From the NCBI GenBank assembly GCA_012031975.1, contig JAAUSA010000017.1, positions 1 to 41,421 of the forward strand: a DNA stretch of 41,421 nucleotides, read 5' to 3'. The notes under the pieces were generated by a model. It was not told the origin of the DNA and searched no databases. It saw only the letters and a program-made list of their open reading frames with translations. Numbering within the stretch: the stretch's first letter is position 1; every line of letters starts with the position of its first letter. This DNA comes from Alkalinema sp. RU_4_3. GTDB lineage: Bacteria; Cyanobacteriota; Cyanobacteriia; Leptolyngbyales; Leptolyngbyaceae. This document shows, piece after piece, positions 35,457 to 41,421 of the stretch. Made by a program: the position numbers and the translations under genes.

Positions 35457-37597
35457 GCGACCATGGAAAACTGGTTCTTGCCGAGCTTCTTGGCTTCATA
35501 CATGGCATTGTCGGCAATTTGCAGGAGTTCTTCGGCTTCTTCAGCGTCGTTGGGGTAGATGCTGATGCCGATACTGGTGGTGACTTGGACCCCATGGTGA
35601 TCGAGGGAGAAGGGTTCGCTCAGGGTTGAGAGAATCTTCTGGGCCACCCGCTGGACCTCTTCATAGCCAGGAATGGCGGGCAAAATCACCACAAACTCAT
35701 CGCCCCCTAGGCGGGCGACGGTGTCACTCGATCGCAGACAGGTGGAAAGCCTTCTGGCCACAGCCTGCAAGAGCAAGTCTCCCACACCATGGCCGAGGGT
35801 GTCGTTGACGGCCTTAAAGCCATCGAGGTCGAGGAAGAGTAGGGCTATCTGCTGTTTACCCTGACGCGCCCAGACCAGGGCCTCGACGAGACGCTCATTG
35901 AAGAGTTTGCGGTTAGGCAACCCTGTGAGGGAGTCATGGTTGGCCAGGTAGCTGAGGTGGTCCTGGGACATGCGGAGCTGGGCATTCGATCGCGACAGTT
36001 CCGCCGTGGTGCGTTTGAGCGCATCTTCAATGGACTTGCGTTTGGTGATATCGCGAATCACACCCACGAGCAAAACATTTCCGGCACTGTCACGGTGCAG
36101 CGATCGCTTGGTGGCGATATGGTACTGGAGTCCCTGGAGATTGGTGAAGGTTTCCTCGTTCTCCTGCTCAATCTGATGACGGAACACCCAATCATCCTGG
36201 TCCCAAAACTCCTTGGCCTGGGCGGTGGGAAAAATCTCATAGACCGATTGGCCTAGTAAGGACTCGATCGGCTTGCCCACAAACCTTGCATAGGCTTCGT
36301 TGATCACGATCCAGCGGTGATGCTTATCCTTCACAAAGACTGGATCGGGAATCGAGTTGATGATCCGGTGTAAAAACTCCTTCGATCGCTTCAGTTCCTC
36401 CTCCGAATGGGCAATGTAGCCCGTCACCACCGTTGCCGCCGTCACCAGACCGAGCAAGGGCGGCACCACGGGCACCACCCAACCCGCCAAAAAGGCCAGA
36501 AACCCCATACCGACCAGGACCATACTGCCCCCAGTGATCGCCAGCAGAGACTTTGGGGGGGTACGCAACCGCCAACTGACCGTGGTGCCCAGCCAGGACC
36601 ACAGCAGAATCCAACCCCATTCGATGGGCTCGGGCAGGGCATGCAGGAGCGATCGGTTGTCCTGCACCGCACTAATAATCTGGCTGATGAAATTGGCCTG
36701 GAGTTCTACCCCACTGCCGGTACCGTAGGGCGTGTTGGCGGTGTCGTTGAGACTGCTGGCGATGGAGCCGATCAGGACAATGCGATCGCGCAGGCGGGCG
36801 GGATCAACCTTACCCTCCAATAGGTCCATCAGCCGAATGCGTGAAAAACTGCCGGGCTTGCCACGAAAGTTGGCCAGCAACTGGTAGGCCCCGGCATTGG
36901 CCCGATTGTAGATGCCGTCATTGGGTTTGAACTGGGAAAACTCGACGTTGCCCAGTTGCAGATGACTGGGATCGCGCCTTGAGGGTTGGGGTTCTAGCTT
37001 GAGATGGAGCAGGGCTAGCTTCAGGGCAAAGCTTTCGTATAGTTTGCCGTCGGCGGTCCAGTAAAGGATCGATCGCCGCACCCGCTGATCGTCGTCGGTG
37101 ATCACATTATTGAAGCCCACCTGTTTCTTTTGGGCCAGCAGAGGATTGGGGCCGACGCCGCTGGTGGTACTGTCCTGGAGTTTGGCAATGCCGATTAGAT
37201 TGGGTAGGCGTTGGAAGGTTTGTTTCAATTCCGTGGCTGCCGGGGCGACGGCAAAGTTGCGGTAAATATCCAGGCCGATCGCCTTGGGTTTGGCCTGGTC
37301 AATGCGATTGAGCAGATCGCTGAGCTGGGCATCGCTCATGGGCCATTGCTGGAGGCGATCGAGGTCCGACTCCTCCACCGTCACCAGCACAATCCGCTCA
37401 TCCACAGTCTCCGCTGGCCGCCAGCGAAACATCTGGTCATAGAGGGCAAACTCGCCTATTTGCAACACCCCGGCCATCCGCAGCCCAATAATCCCCGCTG
37501 CCACCCCACTGGCTGTGATCCAGACACGACCGCGCTGCCAAACTGTCTGAAGTCCAGCTTTCCAGAGGGCGGAAGCGTTGACGGGGGATGGGACCAT
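35453..37597 (-). CDS. CHASE2-PAS-GGDEF diguanylate cyclase
   Basis: 714 residues. Order: membrane anchor (about 27-46), extracytoplasmic CHASE2 sensor (about 50-320), a group of three membrane segments (about 330-400), a PAS domain (FLHRIINSIPDPVFVKDKHH to VGVIRDITKRK, about 405-525), a short coiled coil, and a GGDEF domain with intact motif at 631-635 (ARLGGDEFVVILP). The RSSD at 622-625 lies five residues ahead, matching the RxxD inhibitory site. It should make cyclic di-GMP from GTP, with product feedback, in response to an external signal. In cyanobacteria c-di-GMP controls motility and exopolysaccharide. The neighbour upstream on the minus strand is gshB. Confidence 0.93.
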   Translation of the reverse strand: MVPSPVNASALWKAGLQTVWQRGRVWITASGVAAGIIGLRMAGVLQIGEFALYDQMFRWRPAETVDERIVLVTVEESDLDRLQQWPMSDAQLSDLLNRIDQAKPKAIGLDIYRNFAVAPAATELKQTFQRLPNLIGIAKLQDSTTSGVGPNPLLAQKKQVGFNNVITDDDQRVRRSILYWTADGKLYESFALKLALLHLKLEPQPSRRDPSHLQLGNVEFSQFKPNDGIYNRANAGAYQLLANFRGKPGSFSRIRLMDLLEGKVDPARLRDRIVLIGSIASSLNDTANTPYGTGSGVELQANFISQIISAVQDNRSLLHALPEPIEWGWILLWSWLGTTVSWRLRTPPKSLLAITGGSMVLVGMGFLAFLAGWVVPVVPPLLGLVTAATVVTGYIAHSEEELKRSKEFLHRIINSIPDPVFVKDKHHRWIVINEAYARFVGKPIESLLGQSVYEIFPTAQAKEFWDQDDWVFRHQIEQENEETFTNLQGLQYHIATKRSLHRDSAGNVLLVGVIRDITKRKSIEDALKRTTAELSRSNAQLRMSQDHLSYLANHDSLTGLPNRKLFNERLVEALVWARQGKQQIALLFLDLDGFKAVNDTLGHGVGDLLLQAVARRLSTCLRSSDTVARLGGDEFVVILPAIPGYEEVQRVAQKILSTLSEPFSLDHHGVQVTTSIGISIYPNDAEEAEELLQIADNAMYEAKKLGKNQFSMVA

Positions 37598-37653
37598 GGG
37601 TCGTTATCAAGCGGGCAATTGATCTTATGGCAAATTAAACAGGCCTCCCAATT

Positions 37654-38625
37654 CTAGACTGAGGTGGTTCGTTGCTCCACCCACTGGATGACCTGTTTTC
37701 CGAGCGTAACGCTGCTTAGACGATCGATTTCGCGGATTCCCGTGGGGCTGGTGACGTTCACTTCAGTCATCATGCCGCCGATCACGTCGAGGCCGACAAA
37801 GTAGAGGCCATCTTGTTTGAGTTTTGGGCCGACTTGGGCGCAGATCTGGCGATCGCGATCGGTAATATCGACGGCGTCGGCCCGCCCACCCACGGCCATG
37901 TTGCCCCGGAAGTCTGAGCCCGTGGGGACTCGATTGACGGCACCAATGGGTTCCCCGTTCAGCATCAAGATCCGTTTGTCCCCGAGTTTTGCGTCCGGCA
38001 GGTAGGTCTGGACCATGATCGGCAGGCGGCCCTGGAGGGTGCTGATCTCAAGGAGGGAGTTGAAGTTGCGATCGCCCGGCTCCAGGAATAAGATCCCTTC
38101 GCCACCTTTGCCGCCCAGGGGTTTGAGCACTACGGCGCCATGCTTGTCGAGGAAGTCGCGGATCACGGCTTTATCTTGGGTGACGATCGTGGTGGGAATC
38201 GCTCCGGTGAACTGAAGGGCGTAGATTTTTTCGTTGGCGGCGCGGATACCCTGGGGATTGTTGAGGACCAGGGTTTTGGTCGGATCGACGTAGTCCAGAA
38301 TGTAGGTGGCGTAGAGGTAGGCCGTATCGACGGGCGGATCGGTGCGCATGAAGATCGCATCCAATTCCTCAATGGGTGCAAACACCGTCTCTCCAAGGGT
38401 AAACCAGTCGGGCACTGCAATCCAGCGGTTTTCGCCGAGCTTGACGGGGGTGAGAGTGACGCGCTGGCGTTTGGCCCAGGCTTTGCCTTCGACTATGGAG
38501 AGGTCGCTCGCTTGGGTGATCCAGACTTCATGGCCCAGGAGCTGCGCGGCCTCCATCATGGCGACGCTGGAGTCGTGGGTGGGGTCGAGGCGATCGATGG
38601 GGTCGATGATAAAAGCCAGTTTCAC
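37654..38625 (-). CDS. gshB: Glutathione synthase
   Basis: 323 residues, full length. Family signatures: N-terminal KLAFIIDPIDRLDPTHDSSV, the ATP-grasp core AVVLKPLGGKGGEGILFLEP, LMLNGEPIGAVNRVPTGSDF, and the C-terminal YFVGLDVIGGMMTEVNVTSP. It ligates glycine to gamma-glutamylcysteine with ATP. Located 53 bases after grxC on the same strand, an arrangement common in cyanobacteria that links glutathione synthesis with its use. Confidence 0.96.
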   Translation of the reverse strand: MKLAFIIDPIDRLDPTHDSSVAMMEAAQLLGHEVWITQASDLSIVEGKAWAKRQRVTLTPVKLGENRWIAVPDWFTLGETVFAPIEELDAIFMRTDPPVDTAYLYATYILDYVDPTKTLVLNNPQGIRAANEKIYALQFTGAIPTTIVTQDKAVIRDFLDKHGAVVLKPLGGKGGEGILFLEPGDRNFNSLLEISTLQGRLPIMVQTYLPDAKLGDKRILMLNGEPIGAVNRVPTGSDFRGNMAVGGRADAVDITDRDRQICAQVGPKLKQDGLYFVGLDVIGGMMTEVNVTSPTGIREIDRLSSVTLGKQVIQWVEQRTTSV

Positions 38626-38678
38626 AGGGGGTAAGCCAAAAGGGGTCAGGGCTTATTTAGCGCCTGAGGTGCGATTGA

Positions 38679-38942
38679 CTAAACGCCTGCCAGCATGGGT
38701 TCTAGTTTGCCTGCGCGATCGAGGGCATGAATATCGTCGCAGCCGCCAATGTGGGTGCCATCAATGAAGATCTGGGGCACGGACTTGCGGCCCCCGGTGC
38801 GCTCGGCCATTTTATCGCGGCCTGCTTCGTCGCCGTCGAGGTTGTATTCGGTGTATTGGACGCCCTTGCTATCGAGGAGTTTTTTAGCTCTAATGCAGAA
38901 GGGGCAGGTGGTCCAGATGTAGATTTCGACGGTTGGGGCCAT
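38679..38942 (-). CDS. grxC: Glutaredoxin 3
   Basis: 87 residues with the dithiol active site TTCPFCIRAKKLLDSKG (Cys13, Cys16), the cis-proline loop KSVPQIFIDGTHIGGCDD and the glutathione-binding GGCDD segment. It reduces disulphides and mixed glutathione disulphides in the cytoplasm. It probably forms an operon with gshB downstream. The start ATG 38942 agrees with family length. Confidence 0.95.
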   Translation of the reverse strand: MAPTVEIYIWTTCPFCIRAKKLLDSKGVQYTEYNLDGDEAGRDKMAERTGGRKSVPQIFIDGTHIGGCDDIHALDRAGKLEPMLAGV

Positions 38943-38980
38943 AGGACAAAGCTCGGGGTATTTACAAAACTACATTCATT

Positions 38981-40703
38981 CTATTCGCCCCATCCGCTTG
39001 TTGCATAGTTGACGAGTTGGCAGAGGCGTTGGCCGGAGGGTTTCGAGGCCGAGGTTTTCCTGGGCGGAGATGAAGAGGGCCTGGGGAAACTCTTCGCGGG
39101 CCTGCATGAGACGATCGCCGTCCACCTGGTCCATTTTATTGAAGACGACGAGGGTGGGTCCGGGGGCGATCGGCATCTGGGCCATGATCTGCATGACGGA
39201 GCGAATTTGGCTGTGCCAGGCTGGATGGGACAGATCGACTAGGTGCAGCACGGCATCGGCTTCGGTGACTTCTTCGAGGGTGGCTCGGAAAGCATCAACG
39301 AGGGCAGGAGGGAGTTCATGGATGAATCCCACGGTGTCGGTGAGCAGGAACTGCTGGGGCTCTTCGGTTTCGGCGTTTTGTACCGTAATCCGGCGCGTGG
39401 TCGGATCGAGGGTGGCAAACAGTTGGTCGGCGGCATAGACGTCGGCGTTGGTCAGTCGGTTGAGCAGAGTGGATTTGCCCGCATTGGTGTAGCCGACGAT
39501 GGCCACGGAGGGAACTGTCTCATGCTGGCGCTTTTGGCGAAGGCGGGCGCGGTGGGCTTGGAGCTGGTTAACTTCGCTCTGGAGGCGGTAGATCCGTTTT
39601 TGGATGGCCCGGCGTTCGGTTTCGAGTTTGGTTTCACCGGGGCCTCGGGTGCCGATCCCGCCCCCGAGGCGGGACATGGCTTGGCCGCGTCCGGTCAGGC
39701 GGGGCAGCATGTATTCGAGCTGGGCCAGTTCTACCTGGAGTTTGCCCGCTCCGGACTGGGCGCGTTGGGCGAAGATGTCGAGGATCAGTTCGGTGCGATC
39801 GACGACCCGAATTCCAACCACGGCTTCGAGGTTGCGGACTTGTACGGGGGAGAGGGCGCGATCGAATACCACGAGGTTTGCGCCGATGGTCTGGGCCACC
39901 AGGGCCATTTCCTGGACTTTGCCTTCGCCGATTACGGTTTTGGGATGGGAGCGGGGCCGTTTTTGCTGGAGTACTTTGAGGACTTCGCCGCCTGCGGTTT
40001 CGACGAGGCGGGAGAGTTCTTGGAGGCCGTCTTGGAAGCGGAGGGTGCTGAGGTCTGCGGTGTGGAGGCCGACGACGAGGACGCGATCGTTTTCGCCGTC
40101 GATGTTTTGGGCGATGTAGTGTTTTGGAATTCGGCTTCGAGGTTTTCGACGAAGTCAATTAGGTCTTGTTCGGCGATGGCGTCGATGCTGGTGGGGGGTG
40201 AGACGGTCCAGTTGGCTTCGGGGTGGGGTACTAAATGGGCGATGTAGGCGGATTTGACAAATCCGGTTTGGCCGCCGCCGCGTTTTTGGAAGCCGCCGCC
40301 GCTGAGGGTGAGGGTGACGAGGGCATCTAGGCGCTGCATGGCCATGGCGGTGAGGGAGGATTCGTTGGGGGGGTCGAGTTTGGAGGCTGGTGGCGATGCA
40401 GCGGATGCCGCTGAGGCGATCGGCTCCGTAGCGTGGGAGTTCGAGGACGGGGATTTGGGTTTGGCGGGGGGAGCCGACGCCGACGCGGATGACTTGGCCT
40501 CGGCGGTTGATGTAGGTGCAGATGGGTTCGCCGAGTTCGCTGCTCACGGAGGCGAGGCGCTGGGCGAATTCGGGGGTGGTGATGGCGTCGCCTGGGAGGC
40601 GTTGGTGGTAGAGGTGCTGGAGTTTTTTGAGTTGGCTGGGCTTGAGCCCTTGGAGGTTGCCGTAGATGGTTTCGATAAGGTTCTTGCCTAAATCAACTGG
40701 CTC
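38981..40703 (-). CDS. hflX: GTPase HflX, with three frameshifts as given
   Basis: The pieces assemble to about 573 residues. The N-terminal part (LIETIYGNLQGLKPSQLKKL) breaks near 40379-40381 (one extra A on the coding strand), resumes as SSLTAMAMQRLDALVTLTLS, breaks again at 40122-40125 (one A missing, HYIAQNIDGENDRVLVVGLH restored), and near the end one extra base at 39033-39034 displaces LCQLVNYATSGWGE. The GTPase core is intact: RGPGETKLETERR, VGYTNAGKSTLLNRLT (G1), DTVGF (G3), FNKMDQ (G4). HflX splits stalled ribosomes under stress. No ATG, GTG or TTG is in frame after the TAA at 40704-40706, so the start is also uncertain. Confidence 0.85.
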
Positions 40704-40794
40704 TTATTGTAGTGCGGTATACGTGCGGGTGGAGGTTTTGGGTTGGATGGGATTTGGGTTGGGGGGAAGTGTCAGTCCGATGGTGGCGAATTTG

Positions 40795-41034
40795 CTAGTC
40801 GGCTGCGATCGGTTGGCTTGGCTGCTGGCGCTGGGCGATCTGGAGCAGTAGTCTTAAGGCTTCGTTGACTGATGCATCGGTGGGAAAGGCTTGGGCGATG
40901 TCAGGATCTAGGAGAACTAGGTTTGTTCCGGCTCGATATCTTTCAACGTACTTGCCTCTGATGCCTCCGGTCATCTTGGAGAAGTCGTATTCAGGGCGTA
41001 GTTCATCTTCTAGCTCATCAACTTCCTTCTTCAT
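40795..41034 (-). CDS. Small antitoxin-like protein of unknown function
   Basis: 79 residues from ATG 41034, chosen because AAAGGAG (41040-41046) lies five bases upstream; the open frame continues further but without a recognisable protein. The text VDELEDELRPEYDFSKMTGG, then RGKYVERYRAGTNLVLLDPD and IAQAFPTDASVNEALRLLL, resembles a family of small proteins common in cyanobacteria and often found beside toxin genes. No toxin gene is seen on either side in this window. The end is 91 bases from the hflX frame. Function unknown. Confidence 0.7.
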   Translation of the reverse strand: MKKEVDELEDELRPEYDFSKMTGGIRGKYVERYRAGTNLVLLDPDIAQAFPTDASVNEALRLLLQIAQRQQPSQPIAAD

Positions 41035-41361
41035 AGAATCTCCTTTCATGGCGATTGGCGCTTCGAGCGCTGATGATTCGAGTCCGATTTTGTTTCTCTT
41101 GTTGCTGTGGATAACATCTGTATCGTAATGATGTCTCCTTGATTTTGATATGGCGATGAGGTCTATCTCATTCAGTCGGCAAGGTTTTGGGTGGTAGATG
41201 CAATCAGTTCTGGAGGAAGGTAGCTTATCTAAATGTGCGATCGAGATATTTAGTGTTAAGAAATTGATAACAAAATCAACGAATCGTTTCGTCACTAGTG
41301 GTTAGTCAGGGGTCAATTGAGGGATGAATAAGATTAACCATCCTCCCTCTCGCCAGACACC
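41035..41361. other. 327-bp region between the antitoxin-like gene and the transposase
   Basis: No supportable gene. It should contain the promoter of the antitoxin-like gene and the left end of the IS630-type element. The right end of the element is outside the window, so terminal repeats and the target TA duplication cannot be located. Confidence 0.4.
41040..41046 (-). promoter_or_regulatory. Strong ribosome binding site deciding the start of the antitoxin-like gene
   Basis: AAAGGAG on the minus strand, five bases before ATG 41034. It argues against the upstream in-frame ATG at 41049, inside whose reading frame it lies. Confidence 0.7.
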
Positions 41362-41421
41362 ATGCCCAAGAAAAAGTATATTGTCACTCTCACCTCGGAA
41401 GAACGTCAGCATCTAGAGCAG
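41362..41421 (+). mobile_element. IS630-family transposase, N-terminal fragment
   Basis: The last 60 bases encode MPKKKYIVTLTSEERQHLEQ. This matches the start of the helix-turn-helix domain of IS630/Tc1-mariner type transposases, which typically begins with a KKYIVTLTxEER pattern. The gene runs off the window, so the catalytic DDE residues cannot be checked. Because it begins intact with an ATG, the element may be complete beyond the edge. Confidence 0.75.

Noticed and set aside
39243-40247. Long open frame (334 codons) on the plus strand opposite hflX
   Set aside because: It is antisense to a clear GTPase, Gly/Glu/Phe-rich in the way a third-position-biased shadow frame is, and has no domain or ribosome binding site.
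41049-41295. Upstream extension of the antitoxin-like protein to 41295
   Set aside because: A strong ribosome binding site lies immediately before ATG 41034, and the extension shows no protein-like features.
1-41421. tRNA, rRNA, CRISPR arrays or prophage
   Set aside because: No T-loop-like tRNA core, no rRNA-like stretch, no regularly spaced direct repeats and no phage structural genes were seen on reading both strands.

Overview
The window is a chromosomal segment of a cyanobacterium, probably a filamentous one. The evidence is the gene content: hps (hormogonium polysaccharide) pseudopilin genes, the cyanobacterial families DUF1825 and RemA/DUF370, a linked glutaredoxin-glutathione synthase pair, a magnesium-type HemB, a CHASE2-PAS-GGDEF protein, and many copies of the HIP1 octamer GCGATCGC (for example at 725, 1382, 10294, 15391, 16570, 20468, 32851 and 35292). 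Genus cannot be fixed from the sequence. No rRNA, tRNA or CRISPR array was seen.

Layout. 1-228: tail of a HEAT-repeat protein. 225-13487 (minus strand): a surface polysaccharide and pseudopilin block. In transcription order it holds an RqcH/NFACT protein, a GT4 glycosyltransferase, an undecaprenyl-phosphate sugar transferase, the 1,900-residue HpsA, HpsB (PilV-like), HpsC (PilW-like) and two GspH/FimT pseudopilins. The set resembles the fimT-pilVWX minor-pilin loci of proteobacteria. 13826-16794: remA, gmk and a large unknown membrane protein. 16864-20027: an M16 peptidase pair, one with the zinc motif and one without. 20037-22799: a compact island with a 5-methylcytosine DNA methyltransferase, a divergent ribbon-helix-helix protein, a probable type II restriction endonuclease and an overlapping macrodomain protein. 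22853-29928: a lipoprotein, a SIMPL-domain protein, hemB, a second lipoprotein, tyrS, a class A penicillin-binding protein and a DUF1825 protein. 30024-38942: a J-domain protein, a TM2/SHOCT protein, a ComEA-like protein, lepB, a peptidoglycan-binding protein, a bestrophin, a secreted protein, a LapA-domain protein, a diguanylate cyclase, gshB and grxC. 38981-41421: hflX, a small antitoxin-like gene and the first 20 codons of an IS630-type transposase.

An important caveat is that at least nine single- or double-base indels break otherwise well-conserved genes, mostly in short homopolymers. Affected are a pseudopilin, hpsC, the membrane protein after gmk, the active M16 peptidase, the SIMPL gene, tyrS, and hflX three times. 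tyrS is normally essential, so most of these are more likely sequencing or assembly errors than real decay. Such genes are given here as single genes with the shift position noted.

Two parts deserve most attention. One is the hps block, where HpsA looks like a giant pseudopilin lacking Glu5, as expected for a tip subunit. The other is the restriction-modification island, whose likely regulator is a ribbon-helix-helix protein with repeated TGTAACACA / TCACAATGT boxes in the divergent promoter, and whose nuclease gene overlaps a macrodomain gene. Gene packing is very tight: three of seven convergent gene pairs share the tetranucleotide CTAG as both stop codons.
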